64,000 nucleotides of DNA from Stutzerimonas stutzeri (GCF_024448715.1 NZ_JAMOHZ010000003.1:514391-578390), one strand, 5' to 3'. Counted from the first letter of the stretch, positions 31,953 to 41,025 are shown. Notes: a model not told the origin generated them from the sequence alone. Made by a program: numbers and translations.

Positions 31953-32100
31953 CGGTAAAATCTCCTAGTATGGGATCGGCCAGAGCGCCATGCAGACGGG
32001 CATAAGCGACTCCAGTTGTAACGAGACTAGGCCGGCATGCGCTGCCGCGCTAGTCTTTACGCTTTGCCAGACGGTACGAATTGCATCTCTGCAACTTTCG

Positions 32101-32622
32101 ATGCCTGACTCCGAGGATCCCGGTTTGATCGCAACCAGCTCATCACAAAGTCCGCAACAGGCACTGGCCGCACTCCTTGAGCAATACGCCCCAGCGCGCC
32201 TGTTGCATGTAGGCCTTAGCGATCTTCCCGCAATCGAGGCGTTCAGCCGCAGCCACCAACACAGCCAGATCGACCGCGCACCAACTCCTCCACTATCCAA
32301 AGAGCTGGCCAGCCGCCGGTATGATCTGGCGCTCGTTGCCGACTGCCTGGAACACTTACCGAAGCGAGACGGCCTACAGTTGCTCGGCGGCATCCGTAAC
32401 CTCAATGCCAGCCGCATTGCGGTTCTGGTTGATTTGAATGCCTGCGATTGGCAGGCCACGGATTTCTTTGCCCTCGCTCTGCAGGTCAGTGCGCGCTTCG
32501 AACGTGACGAACAGACCTTGACCCTCTTCACCTACGACCTGCTGGATTACAAGCAGGTTCCGGACTGGCTGAATGCGAAGTTCTGGGCCAACCCACAAAT
32601 GTTTGGCAGATACTGGTGGTGA
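32101..32622 (+). CDS. Uncharacterised protein encoded before ychJ
   Basis: Protein of 173 residues that I do not recognise with certainty (possibly DUF6231). The ATG at 32101 gives [15 protein letters not shown]; a longer frame from 31990 is less likely. The sequence [19 protein letters not shown]...[40 protein letters not shown] looks like a truncated Rossmann/methyltransferase-like core, with DCLEHL resembling the acidic loop of SAM-dependent enzymes, but a clear glycine-rich SAM motif is missing. It is directly followed by ychJ, so the two are probably cotranscribed. Confidence 0.7.
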   Translation: MPDSEDPGLIATSSSQSPQQALAALLEQYAPARLLHVGLSDLPAIEAFSRSHQHSQIDRAPTPPLSKELASRRYDLALVADCLEHLPKRDGLQLLGGIRNLNASRIAVLVDLNACDWQATDFFALALQVSARFERDEQTLTLFTYDLLDYKQVPDWLNAKFWANPQMFGRYWW

Positions 32623-32627
32623 CCCAA

Positions 32628-33116
32628 ATGCTGACCTGCGAACCGCTACATGACGCCAATTGCCCCTGCGGCAGTGGTGATCCACTCCGAGAGTGCTGTG
32701 GCCGCCTCCATGCCGGGCTGCCAGCACCGAGCGCCGAGCGGCTTATGCGGTCGCGTTATAGCGCCTATGTGCTGGGGCTGATTGACTACCTGAGGGCAAC
32801 CACATTACCTATTCAGCAGCCTTTATTGGACCTTCAGTCCATGAGGGATTGGAGCGCCACCAGTACCTGGCTGGGATTGGAAGTCGAGGAGAGCCAGCTG
32901 ATCGGAGGGCAGCCGGAGCATGCGCTGGTGAGCTTCACCGCTCGCTGGCATGACTTGGAGGGAGAGCACGTCCAGCACGAGCGCTCGGCCTTTGTGCAGC
33001 ACGGCGACCGGTGGTACTTCATCGACCCGACCATCCCACTAAAAGCCAATCGTAACGATCCCTGCCCGTGCGGCAGCGGCCAAAAATATAAGAAGTGCTG
33101 TGCTGCCTATATATGA
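32628..33116 (+). CDS. ychJ: YchJ/UPF0225 family SEC-C motif protein
   Basis: Protein of 162 residues bounded by two SEC-C zinc motifs: [18 protein letters not shown] at the N-terminus and [15 protein letters not shown] at the C-terminus. Between them lies the NTF2-like YchJ middle domain ([24 protein letters not shown]). Similar zinc motifs mediate SecB or ribosome binding in SecA; the function of YchJ is unknown. A GTG at 32619 overlapping the previous stop is an alternative start; ATG 32628 has GGTGG at a fitting distance. Confidence 0.87.
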   Translation: MLTCEPLHDANCPCGSGDPLRECCGRLHAGLPAPSAERLMRSRYSAYVLGLIDYLRATTLPIQQPLLDLQSMRDWSATSTWLGLEVEESQLIGGQPEHALVSFTARWHDLEGEHVQHERSAFVQHGDRWYFIDPTIPLKANRNDPCPCGSGQKYKKCCAAYI

Positions 33117-33118
33117 CA

Positions 33119-33158
33119 AGGCCGGCGAGCGCATCACGCCAGCCGGCCTCTATTTGTA
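33119..33158 (+). terminator. Terminator between ychJ and fpr
   Basis: Stem AGGCCGGC (33119-33126) pairs with GCCGGCCT (33142-33149), with extra AGCG/CGC pairing inside, and TCTATTTG follows. It lies just after the ychJ stop and may also serve convergent fpr. Confidence 0.65.
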
Positions 33159-33171
33159 TCTACCGGCGGAA

Positions 33172-33948
33172 TTACTTTTCGACGAACGCCCTTTCGATCA
33201 GATAGTGTCCTGGATCGCCCATGCGCGGCGACGCCTTAAGACCGAAGCTATCTAGCACCTCACTGGTTTCGGCCAGCATGCTCGGGCTACCGCAGATCAT
33301 CGCGCGATCATCCTCTGGATTGATGGCTGGCAGGCCAATGTCACTGAACAGCTTGCCGCTACGCATCAGGTCGGTCAGGCGTCCTTGATTATCGAACGGC
33401 TCGCGAGTCACGGTCGGGTAATAGATCAGCTTTTCCTTCAATGCTTCGCCAAAGAACTCGTTCTGCGGCAGATGCTCGGTGATGAATTCGCGATAGGCAA
33501 CTTCGTTCACGTAGCGCACCCCATGAACGAGAATGACCTTCTCGAAGCGCTCGTAGGTTTCCGGATCCTGGATCACGCTCATGAACGGCGCCAGGCCGGT
33601 GCCCGTACTCAATAGATAGAGGTGCTTGGCTGGCAGCAGGTCATCCAGCACGAGGGTGCCAGTCGGCTTGCGGCTAATCATCAGGGAATCGCCTTCCTTA
33701 AGATGCTGCAGACGCGAAGTCAGCGGGCCGTCCGGAACCTTGATGCTGAAGAATTCCAGATGCTCTTCATAGTTGGGGCTGGCGATGCTGTATGCACGCA
33801 TCAGGGGCCGCCCTTCGACCTCAAGGCCGATCATCACAAACTGGCCATTTTCAAAGCGCAGCCCCGGGTTTCGGGTGGTTTTGAAACTGAACAACGTGTC
33901 GTTCCAGTGATGCACACTGAGGACTCGCTCGACGTTCAGGTTGCTCAT
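33172..33948 (-). CDS. fpr: Ferredoxin/flavodoxin-NADP+ reductase
   Basis: FAD enzyme of 258 residues that exchanges electrons between NADP(H) and ferredoxin or flavodoxin, important in oxidative stress and for Fe-S repair. The FAD motif RAYSIASP and the NADP loop LSTGTGLAPF are present, followed by VILVHGVRYVNEVAYRE and the C-terminal AICGSP-type motif (MICGSPSMLAE), ending in ERAFVEK as in the bacterial subclass. It is divergent from the LysR regulator FinR, which activates fpr in Pseudomonas. The ferredoxin FdxA at 44.5 kb is a possible partner. Confidence 0.95.
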   Translation of the reverse strand: MSNLNVERVLSVHHWNDTLFSFKTTRNPGLRFENGQFVMIGLEVEGRPLMRAYSIASPNYEEHLEFFSIKVPDGPLTSRLQHLKEGDSLMISRKPTGTLVLDDLLPAKHLYLLSTGTGLAPFMSVIQDPETYERFEKVILVHGVRYVNEVAYREFITEHLPQNEFFGEALKEKLIYYPTVTREPFDNQGRLTDLMRSGKLFSDIGLPAINPEDDRAMICGSPSMLAETSEVLDSFGLKASPRMGDPGHYLIERAFVEK

Positions 33949-34010
33949 GTACGGATTCCCCTATTAGCGCGCAGTGACACTTCAATATTTACGATAGTCT
34001 ACCGGCACCT

Positions 34011-34054
34011 TTAATATCCGTGAACTGAATATTAACGATATATGTTATCGGTTA
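34011..34054. promoter_or_regulatory. Two palindromes in the fpr-finR intergenic region
   Basis: Between divergent fpr and finR the sequence turns AT-rich. A perfect inverted repeat TTAATAT-N11-ATATTAA spans 34011-34035. It overlaps a second, imperfect one, TAACGATA-N5-TATCGGTTA, at 34033-34054, close to the finR start. Their spacing and the T-N11-A core suit LysR-type operators, so they are candidate FinR sites. Confidence 0.55.
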
Positions 34055-34061
34055 TATAGAT

Positions 34062-34988
34062 ATGCATTTTACGTTGCGCCAGCTCGAAGTCTTTGTCTCG
34101 ATTGCTCGCCAGGAAAGCGTTTCCCGCGCAGCGATAAGTCTCGCCCTATCGCAATCCGCGACGAGCACTTCGCTGGCTGAGCTGGAACGCCAGTCCGGCT
34201 GCCAACTTTTCGACCGCGCCGGCAAGCGCTTGTGGCTCAATGCGCTGGGGCGTCAGCTATTGCCGCAAGCGGTGAGCCTGCTTGATCAGGCCAAGGCCAT
34301 TGAGGATCTGCTAGCTGGTAAGTCCGGCTTTGGCTCACTCAATGTCGGCGCGACGCTGACAGTGGGCAACTACCTTGCGACCTTGCTGATCGGTAGCTTC
34401 ATGCAGCGCCATCCGGAGTGCCGGGTGAAGCTGCATGTCCAGAACACGGCGCATATCGTCATGCAAGTCGCGCAGCATGAGATGGATCTCGGGCTGATCG
34501 AGGGCGATTGCCAGCACCCAGATATCGAGGTGCTTCCTTGGGTCGAGGACGAATTGGTAGTGTTCTGCGCACCGCAGCATCCGCTGGCTGGGCGCGCGGA
34601 CGTAGGCCTGGACGAGCTGTCGCGCGAAGCCTGGATTCTTCGGGAACAGGGCTCAGGGACTCGCCTGACGTTCGATCACGCCATGCGTCATCACCCAGCA
34701 AAGCTGAATATCCGACTCGAGCTGGAACATACCGAAGCGATCAAGCGAGCAGTCGAGTCAGGACTGGGGATTGGCTGCATTTCGAGGTTGGCGCTGCGTG
34801 ACGCATTTCGCCGTGGCAGCCTGGTTGCGGTAACAACCCCAGAGCTGGATTTGACGCGGCAGTTCTATTTCATCTGGCATTCGCTGAAATACCAGACGGC
34901 GGCGATGCGTGAGTTCGTCGAGCAGTGCCGGGCGCTTACGGCCGGAATCCGGCGTAGTGATGAAATCGTGCTGCCGACAATTGCCTGA
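34062..34988 (+). CDS. finR: LysR-family regulator FinR
   Basis: LysR-type transcription factor of 308 residues. The N-terminal winged HTH MHFTLRQLEVFVSIARQESVSRAAISLALSQSATSTSLAELERQSGCQLFDR is textbook LTTR, followed by the periplasmic-binding-like effector domain from about residue 90. The divergent position next to fpr matches finR of P. putida and P. aeruginosa, where it activates fpr in response to superoxide or oxidants. There is no clear Shine-Dalgarno before the ATG; AT-rich operator DNA runs up to the start. Confidence 0.85.
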   Translation: MHFTLRQLEVFVSIARQESVSRAAISLALSQSATSTSLAELERQSGCQLFDRAGKRLWLNALGRQLLPQAVSLLDQAKAIEDLLAGKSGFGSLNVGATLTVGNYLATLLIGSFMQRHPECRVKLHVQNTAHIVMQVAQHEMDLGLIEGDCQHPDIEVLPWVEDELVVFCAPQHPLAGRADVGLDELSREAWILREQGSGTRLTFDHAMRHHPAKLNIRLELEHTEAIKRAVESGLGIGCISRLALRDAFRRGSLVAVTTPELDLTRQFYFIWHSLKYQTAAMREFVEQCRALTAGIRRSDEIVLPTIA

Positions 34989-35000
34989 AAGGGATGAACT

Positions 35001-35052
35001 AGTCGGCCATGAAAGAAGCGCGCTTCGCGCGACGGTTTTTCATCAGCCGACT
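35001..35052. terminator. Large hairpin between convergent finR and erdR
   Basis: Nested inverted repeats AGTCGGC...GCCGACT, ATGAAA...TTTCAT and GCGCG...CGCGC share one axis, forming a stem of over 15 paired positions. It lies 13 bases after the finR stop and 25 bases after the erdR stop (minus), and contains TTTTT near its right arm, so it probably ends both transcripts. Confidence 0.65.
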
Positions 35053-35076
35053 GCTCGACACACGGAAACGTCGAAA

Positions 35077-35727
35077 TCAGTTGCTCGGAATCGAACCCAT
35101 TTGCTGTAACAGCAATGCTGCTTGGGTCCGAGTGCGGACGCCAAGCTTGCGGAAAATTGCCGTGACGTGGGCCTTGATAGTCGCCTCGGAAACGCTGAGT
35201 TCGTAGGCGATCTGCTTATTCAGCAAGCCGTCGCAAACCATCGTTAACACCCGAAATTGCTGGGGCGTGAGGCTGGCGAGGCCTTCGCTGGCCGCTTTGG
35301 CTTCGGGACTGACATGGGCCACGTCCTGAATATTGGTGGGCCACCAGACGTCGCCATCAAGCACGACCCGGACAGCTTCCTGGATGGTTTGCAACGAGCT
35401 GGACTTGGGAATGAAGCCGCTGGCACCGAACTCGCGAGACCGCGCAACAACCGTAGCGTCTTCCAGAGCGGAAATCATCACTACCGGCAGCTGAGGATAT
35501 TGTCCCCTTAGTAGTACCAGCCCGGAAAATCCGTAGGCGCCCGGCATGTTCAGATCCAACAGCACCAGATCCCAATCCGAGGTTCGGGTCAGCAGGACTT
35601 CAAGCTCGGCGATGCTGGCTGCTTCAGACAGTCGCACGCCATCTCCCAGTCCCAGTGTCAACGCTTGCTGAAGCGCGCTGCGAAACAGCGGGTGATCATC
35701 GGCGATAAGGATTTCGTAAGCAGCCAT
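35077..35727 (-). CDS. erdR: NarL/LuxR-family response regulator, ErdR-like
   Basis: Response regulator of 216 residues. The receiver domain has the acidic pocket D10-D11, phospho-acceptor D58 (LVLLDLNMPG) and K near PKSSS. The C-terminal HTH is LTPQQFRVLTMVCDGLLNKQIAYELSVSEATIKAHVTAIFRKLGVRTRTQAALLLQQ. It resembles ErdR, an orphan regulator of Pseudomonas involved in ethanol/acetate metabolism and located in the same recA-side neighbourhood; that assignment rests on memory. No sensor kinase is nearby. Confidence 0.8.
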   Translation of the reverse strand: MAAYEILIADDHPLFRSALQQALTLGLGDGVRLSEAASIAELEVLLTRTSDWDLVLLDLNMPGAYGFSGLVLLRGQYPQLPVVMISALEDATVVARSREFGASGFIPKSSSLQTIQEAVRVVLDGDVWWPTNIQDVAHVSPEAKAASEGLASLTPQQFRVLTMVCDGLLNKQIAYELSVSEATIKAHVTAIFRKLGVRTRTQAALLLQQMGSIPSN

Positions 35728-35774
35728 GGCAGACCTATAGTTTTTATTGGCGCTTTAACCGGCCTTAGCCGGAT

Positions 35775-35791
35775 GCTGACATCATGTCGGC
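35775..35791. promoter_or_regulatory. Near-perfect 17-base palindrome upstream of erdR and the EamA gene
   Basis: GCTGACAT-C-ATGTCGGC has eight-base arms with one mismatch. It lies 48 bases before the erdR start and about 175 bases before the divergent exporter gene. It is a candidate operator for an unknown regulator, possibly ErdR itself. Confidence 0.4.
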
Positions 35792-35966
35792 AACACCCCC
35801 GAATATAGCTCGGAGATGAAACGAGGTGATGATATCGCGCCACCACTCGAAATTCGATCACCGGCCCGTATTTAATCAGGCGGCGCGAACGTGCCGATCA
35901 ATGAACATGTGGTCAAGCGCATCGGTTTGATGCAAAGTTTCCGGCTTTTCCCACCCGAGCCCAAGC

Positions 35967-36890
35967 ATGCGTAACCAAGCCCTTCGAGCCGACTTTCTAA
36001 TGCTCATTACAGCAATGATCTGGGGGACGGCTTTTGTCGCCCAGCGGGTCGGTATGGATAACATCGGTCCGTTCCTGTTCACAGGTCTGCGCTTCGCTTT
36101 GGGTGCGATCGTGCTTTTACCTCTAGTGCTGCATCAAGGCCGCGGTGCCGCTCGGCATGAACCTTTCTTTCAGCGGGGCCTGTTGCTGGGAGGTTTTTGC
36201 ATGGGGCTTGCACTCACTCTGGGCATCAACCTGCAACAGGTCGGCTTGCTCTTCACCAGCGTGACCAATTCAGGATTCATCACTGGCCTGTACGTCATCG
36301 TCGTGCCGTTGCTGGGCCTGATTATCGGCCAGCGAACCGGAATGGGGACCTGGCTGGGTGCCGTTCTGGCAGTGGTCGGAATGGCCTTTCTCAGTATCGG
36401 AGAGAATTTTCAAGTCGCTTCCGGCGACTGGATACAGCTGGCCGGCGCCTTCGTCTGGGGGATTCATGTACTGCTGGTGAGCTTCTTCGTCAGCCGCCAT
36501 GACGCTATTCGCCTGGCGTTTCTGCAATTCGCCACCTGTGCAGTTGTTAGCCTTGCGCTTGCAGCGCTGTTCGAAGACGCCAGTCTGAACGCCATTTGGC
36601 TCGCGGCGCCGGCGCTGGTATATGGCGGCATGTTCGCAGTAGGAGTGGGTTATACCTTGCAAGTTGTCGCGCAAAAGCATGCAATCGCCTCACATGCCGC
36701 CATCATCCTCTCACTCGAAGCGGTGTTCGCGGCGATCGCAGGCGCGCTGTTCCTCGATGAAAGTCTGAGTCTTCGCGGCTACTTTGGTTGCGCACTCATG
36801 TTCGTCGGCATGCTCACGGCGCAACTCTGGCCGCGCAAGGCACTACCGCCAACAATCGGCGACGAGATTCCGCAACCGGCAAGGCACTGA
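35967..36890 (+). CDS. EamA/DMT-family transporter
   Basis: Inner-membrane protein of 307 residues with ten predicted helices in two EamA repeats. The first begins FLMLITAMIWGTAFVAQRVGMDNIGPFLFTGLRFALGAIVLLPL, and the second GDWIQLAGAFVWGIHVLLVSFFVSRHD; VEAVFAAIAG-type end (LSLEAVFAAIAGALFLDESL) closes it. Drug/metabolite transporters usually export amino acids or metabolites; the substrate is not readable. Its stop is 15 bases from the convergent tapT stop. Confidence 0.85.
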   Translation: MRNQALRADFLMLITAMIWGTAFVAQRVGMDNIGPFLFTGLRFALGAIVLLPLVLHQGRGAARHEPFFQRGLLLGGFCMGLALTLGINLQQVGLLFTSVTNSGFITGLYVIVVPLLGLIIGQRTGMGTWLGAVLAVVGMAFLSIGENFQVASGDWIQLAGAFVWGIHVLLVSFFVSRHDAIRLAFLQFATCAVVSLALAALFEDASLNAIWLAAPALVYGGMFAVGVGYTLQVVAQKHAIASHAAIILSLEAVFAAIAGALFLDESLSLRGYFGCALMFVGMLTAQLWPRKALPPTIGDEIPQPARH

Positions 36891-36905
36891 CCGCGCTTAA
36901 GGCAA

Positions 36906-37622
36906 TCAGCGCTGGCCAAACGCTGCCAGCGTTCGATGGGTGGCGTCATTTGGATCGGGCTCACGGTGGTGCTTGGCCCCGAGATAGTGGTCCGTGAAAC
37001 CATCGAGCCAGGCATCCAGCGCTGCAGATGCCAGGCCGTCGCCTGCCAACGCCAGACACAGCGCCGCGACTTCTGCAGTGCATAGATGCTCGCTGCGAGT
37101 CGAGCGTCGCAGGCGGTAGCGCGAAAGTACATCAGCCTGCAGGCTCAACACCGGCAGACTATTCAGATACGGGCTCTTGCGGAACATTTTGCGCGCTTCG
37201 ATCCAGGTAGCATCGAGCAGGATAAACAGCGGGCGCTTGTGCGCGAGCACTTCGACACCGGTCACCACCCGCTCGGGTTCGGCATACTCGCCGGGAAACA
37301 CCACGAACGGCTGATACTGAGGATCGGCCAGAAGCGCTAGCAGCGCGGGATCGACCCCGGTCCGCTGCCAAGTGAAGGCGTGGGTGTCAGCAACGATGTC
37401 AGCGATCAACCAGCCGGTGTTGCTCGGTTTCAGCGGCTCGATGTCGTGCATGATCAGGCACACCCCGCTGCTCGCCTCCGCCTGCGGAAGCCAGCTGCAC
37501 AGGCAATGGCTGCTGGCGACGCGGCAGCGGACGCAACGAGGCGTACGCGAACCCCTCGCGACAAAGGGCTTGGCGCTACGGGCCAGGCGCGCATCGCGCA
37601 AACGGGCTACGGCATGTGGCAT
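36906..37622 (-). CDS. tapT: DTW-domain tRNA-uridine aminocarboxypropyltransferase
   Basis: Enzyme of 238 residues that installs acp3U at position 47 of certain tRNAs using SAM (TapT/YfiP family). Cysteines C30, C33, C40 and C42 (CVRCRVASSHCLC) form a likely zinc site, and the motif DATW at residues 138-141 is the family's DxTW box. The segment STRSEHLCTAEVAALCLA is also typical. The Shine-Dalgarno site is weak. Known E. coli function is transferred here by family. Confidence 0.87.
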   Translation of the reverse strand: MPHAVARLRDARLARSAKPFVARGSRTPRCVRCRVASSHCLCSWLPQAEASSGVCLIMHDIEPLKPSNTGWLIADIVADTHAFTWQRTGVDPALLALLADPQYQPFVVFPGEYAEPERVVTGVEVLAHKRPLFILLDATWIEARKMFRKSPYLNSLPVLSLQADVLSRYRLRRSTRSEHLCTAEVAALCLALAGDGLASAALDAWLDGFTDHYLGAKHHREPDPNDATHRTLAAFGQR

Positions 37623-37743
37623 GGAAACTGGGATTGATCTGGGCGGGCCGGTAGTTTAGCAGGCAGACCGGCACCGATGTCAGGCACCAATGAACCGCGC
37701 TGGCAGCCGCCGGTCGAACGACGGCAGTCATCAGGAGATCACC

Positions 37744-38136
37744 ATGCACCGTCTGACCACTCTAATCACGCTCTGCCTCGCCCTGCCCTTTGCTCACACT
37801 GCTTCGGCACAGGATCAGGCGCTCGATCAGCTACTCGAGAAGGTCGCTCGAGAAAGCAGTGTCGGCACGCCGCGCGCCATCAATTCCGACCTCCTCGACG
37901 AAGGCTACAGCGTCGACGGGAATGAGTTGGTCAATCATCTGAGCGTCCAGCCTCGCCATGCCGCGCAGATGCGCGACAATCCGAAGCAGGTCCGTACGCA
38001 ACTGGCTGCGAGCGTTTGCAGCAATGATGGCCTGCGCCAGTTGATGAACCAGGGCGCGGTATTACGCTTCGAATTCAGCGAATACCAGAGCAAGAAACCG
38101 ATTACTACAGAACGCTACCGCGCCAGCGATTGCTGA
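37744..38136 (+). CDS. Small secreted protein, PA3611-like family
   Basis: Protein of 130 residues with Sec signal MHRLTTLITLCLALPFAHTASA followed by a mature domain of about 108 residues with two cysteines (C in ASVCSN and the C-terminal DC), which could form a disulphide. AGGAGAT precedes the ATG at 37744. It resembles the family annotated in Pseudomonas as PA3611, a quorum-sensing-related protein; this rests on memory of the sequence type. No enzymatic motif is visible. Confidence 0.72.
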   Translation: MHRLTTLITLCLALPFAHTASAQDQALDQLLEKVARESSVGTPRAINSDLLDEGYSVDGNELVNHLSVQPRHAAQMRDNPKQVRTQLAASVCSNDGLRQLMNQGAVLRFEFSEYQSKKPITTERYRASDC

Positions 38137-38367
38137 GGTCGTTTGGCAAGCCGACTTGGTGCAGACCAGCGTAGCGTCATGCATCGCACCAACGCGATGG
38201 GCTAGTGTTAGATCAGGGCAACCGGGCCGCGCCGACACTGCCGGAACCTCTCGATTCTTCAAGTTCCTTGGAGTAGGTGTACTAGCTGCAACAAACCGTG
38301 CAAAGCAAGGATCTGCGCAGGGCGACGCCGCAAGCGCTGCCGGCTCCAACACAGGGGGAGACGTTGT

Positions 38368-39459
38368 ATGCCTTTCGAACCGGACGATTACCTATCGCGA
38401 CACTTCAAGACCAGCGGCGCGGACCTGTCAAAAAAGATTGATGAGCTACTCGCCCAAGTCGCCTCCACAACCAGCCAGAACCTGCCGCTCTACCGGGAAA
38501 TGCTGGTAACCGTCATGCGCATGGCACAAGCGGATCGGAGCCGCTGGGACGCCAAGATTTTGCTGCAGACCATGCGCGAGATGGAACACGCCTTCAGCCG
38601 ACTTGATCAATTCAAGCGCCGTCGCAAGGTCACCGTCTTCGGCTCGGCGCGTACACCCATAGAGCACCCTCTGTATGCGTTGGCGCGCGAGCTCGGCGAA
38701 ACGCTGGCGCGCTATGACCTCATGGTCATTACCGGAGCCGGGGGCGGCATTATGGCCGCCGCGCATGAGGGCGCCGGTACGGACAACAGCATCGGACTGA
38801 ACATCACCCTGCCTTTCGAGCAGCATGCCAACCCGACGGTAGACGGCACCGACCATCTACTGTCGTTCCACTTCTTCTTCGTGCGTAAGCTGTTTTTCAT
38901 AAAGGAAGCCGATGCGCTGGTGCTGTGCCCGGGCGGCTTCGGCACGCTGGACGAAACATTGGAAGTCCTGACGCTGGTGCAGACCGGTAAGAGTCCGCTG
39001 GTACCGATCGTGCTGCTGGACGAGCCCGGTGGTTCCTTCTGGAAGGACGCGTTGAGCTTCATGCGCCGTCAACTGGAAGGCAATCGCTACATTCTGCCCA
39101 CCGACATGCGCCTGATGCGCTTGGTAGATAACGCCGAAGACGCAGCTGCAGAGATCGATAATTTCTACAATAACTTCCATTCGAGCCGCTGGTTAAAGGG
39201 CTTATTCGTCATGCGCATCAACCATGTGCTGAACGATGCTGCCCTGCGCTTCATGAATAACGAATTCGCCGATCTATGTCTGAAAGGTCGCTTCGAGCAA
39301 CAGGCATGCTGCGAGCTAGAACTGGACGAGCCGGAGCTGCAGCGGCTACCGCGGCTGAGCTTCGTGTTCAACGGCCGCGATCATGGTCGACTACGCGAAC
39401 TGACCGACTTTATCAATGCGAAAGAGAACTGGGCTGAGCCGCTGGGAGCCGAAGACTAA
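38368..39459 (+). CDS. LOG-family (lysine decarboxylase-like) protein
   Basis: Protein of 363 residues with a Rossmann core typical of the LOG family: VTVFGSARTPIEHPLYALARELGETLARYDLMVITGAGGGIM and the signature PGGFGTLDETLEVLTLVQTGK. Plant-like LOG enzymes release cytokinin bases from nucleotides, and bacterial ones act as nucleotide 5'-monophosphate phosphoribohydrolases. This member is long, with about 80 extra residues at each end, forming the subgroup seen in Pseudomonas. A strong GGGGGAG precedes the ATG. Confidence 0.85.
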   Translation: MPFEPDDYLSRHFKTSGADLSKKIDELLAQVASTTSQNLPLYREMLVTVMRMAQADRSRWDAKILLQTMREMEHAFSRLDQFKRRRKVTVFGSARTPIEHPLYALARELGETLARYDLMVITGAGGGIMAAAHEGAGTDNSIGLNITLPFEQHANPTVDGTDHLLSFHFFFVRKLFFIKEADALVLCPGGFGTLDETLEVLTLVQTGKSPLVPIVLLDEPGGSFWKDALSFMRRQLEGNRYILPTDMRLMRLVDNAEDAAAEIDNFYNNFHSSRWLKGLFVMRINHVLNDAALRFMNNEFADLCLKGRFEQQACCELELDEPELQRLPRLSFVFNGRDHGRLRELTDFINAKENWAEPLGAED

Positions 39460-39511
39460 GGATGGTTAGAGCACCCCAATGGGCCGGAGCAGCAATGCTA
39501 CTGCGCCTAAG

Positions 39512-39976
39512 CTAATCGAGCGAGCTACCCCGTAGGAGACGTCCAATCATATCCAGCGGATAACCACGAGAGCTGAGAAATCGTCCCTGCCTGGCCCGCT
39601 CCCGCTGGTCACCCGGCACTTCTCCAGAAAATTTGCGCATCCAGACTGCACGCAGCTGTTCGCCCCAATCGAAGCCGCTGTCACGCAGCGCCTGCTCGAT
39701 ATTTTCACGAACCAAGCCACGCTGCGCCAGCTCCTCTCGTATGCGCAAGGGGCCGTAACCCGCATTGCCGCGCATACGAACGAAGCTTTCCAAATAGCGC
39801 GCTTCACTAAGAAGACCTTCGTCGGACAGCCGATCCAGCACCGGCTCGATGAGCTCTGCTGGCGCACCACGTGAACGCAATTTGCGACTCAATTCGATGC
39901 GCCCATGCTCACGACGGGCCAGAAGATCCATTGCAGCCCGCCGCACCGCAGCGGGGGTGTCGAGCATGACCGGCAT
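39512..39976 (-). CDS. recX: Regulatory protein RecX
   Basis: Inhibitor of RecA filament growth, 154 residues, all-alpha tandem three-helix repeats: [37 protein letters not shown] and [23 protein letters not shown] are the first two. It starts five bases after the recA stop and is cotranscribed with it under SOS control. Confidence 0.93.
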   Translation of the reverse strand: MPVMLDTPAAVRRAAMDLLARREHGRIELSRKLRSRGAPAELIEPVLDRLSDEGLLSEARYLESFVRMRGNAGYGPLRIREELAQRGLVRENIEQALRDSGFDWGEQLRAVWMRKFSGEVPGDQRERARQGRFLSSRGYPLDMIGRLLRGSSLD

Positions 39977-39981
39977 ACGGA

Positions 39982-41025
39982 TCAGATATCGGCTTCGACC
40001 AGGTCTGCAGCTGCCGGATTGGCTTTAGTGTTCGGCGAAACAACCAGCAGCTTGTCACGTATTTGCTGCTCGATCTCGCGGCCGATTTCGGGGTTCTCTT
40101 CGAGGTACTTCGCAGCATTGGCCTTGCCCTGGCCAATCTTGTTGCCTTTGTACGCGTACCAGGCGCCCGACTTCTCGACCAGCCCCTGCTGCACGCCGAG
40201 ATCGATAACCTCGCCGTTGCGGTAGATGCCCTTGCCGTAAAGGATCTGGAACTCGGCTTGACGGAACGGCGGCGCCACCTTGTTCTTGACGACCTTGACA
40301 CGGGTTTCGCTGCCGACCACTTCGTCGCCTTCCTTCACCGCGCCGGTACGGCGGATGTCGAGACGGACCGAAGCGTAGAACTTCAGTGCGTTACCACCCG
40401 TGGTGGTTTCCGGACTACCGAACATCACGCCGATCTTCATACGGATCTGGTTGATGAAGATGACCAGACAGTTGGCGTTCTTGATGTTACCGGTGATCTT
40501 GCGCAATGCCTGAGACATCAGACGAGCCTGCAAACCGACATGGGTATCCCCCATTTCGCCTTCGATTTCGGCTTTTGGCACCAGAGCAGCCACGGAGTCG
40601 ACGATGATCACGTCAACCGCATTGGAACGCACCAGCATGTCGGTGATTTCCAATGCCTGTTCACCAGTGTCCGGCTGAGAAACCAGCAGATCGTCAACGT
40701 TAACGCCAAGCTTGCCGGCATAGTCGGGGTCGAGCGCATGTTCGGCATCGACGAAAGCGCAGGTGGCGCCCATCTTCTGAGCTTCGGCAATCACCGACAG
40801 CGTCATGGTGGTCTTGCCCGAGGACTCAGGACCGTAGATTTCGACGATCCGGCCCTTTGGCAGGCCGCCGATACCCAACGCGATATCCAGGCCCAGCGAG
40901 CCGGTGGAAATAGATGGAATCGCCTGACGATCGTGATCGCCCATGCGCATGACCGCGCCTTTACCGAATTGCTTTTCGATCTGGCCCAAGGCAGCAGCCA
41001 AGGCGCGCTTCTTGTTCTCGTCCAT
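39982..41025 (-). CDS. recA: Recombinase RecA
   Basis: Strand-exchange ATPase and SOS co-protease, 347 residues. Walker [10 protein letters not shown] is at residues 65-73, Walker B is [10 protein letters not shown], and the L1/L2 DNA loops and the [18 protein letters not shown] motif are intact. The ATG at 41025 ([23 protein letters not shown]) has GAGG six bases upstream; the longer frame from 41061 crosses the promoter and is rejected. A LexA box lies at 41067-41082. Confidence 0.97.
   Translation of the reverse strand: MDENKKRALAAALGQIEKQFGKGAVMRMGDHDRQAIPSISTGSLGLDIALGIGGLPKGRIVEIYGPESSGKTTMTLSVIAEAQKMGATCAFVDAEHALDPDYAGKLGVNVDDLLVSQPDTGEQALEITDMLVRSNAVDVIIVDSVAALVPKAEIEGEMGDTHVGLQARLMSQALRKITGNIKNANCLVIFINQIRMKIGVMFGSPETTTGGNALKFYASVRLDIRRTGAVKEGDEVVGSETRVKVVKNKVAPPFRQAEFQILYGKGIYRNGEVIDLGVQQGLVEKSGAWYAYKGNKIGQGKANAAKYLEENPEIGREIEQQIRDKLLVVSPNTKANPAAADLVEADI

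Noticed and set aside
38156..38509. 117-codon plus-strand frame before the LOG gene
   Set aside because: Overlaps the strongly supported LOG gene in another frame and has no family or ribosome site.
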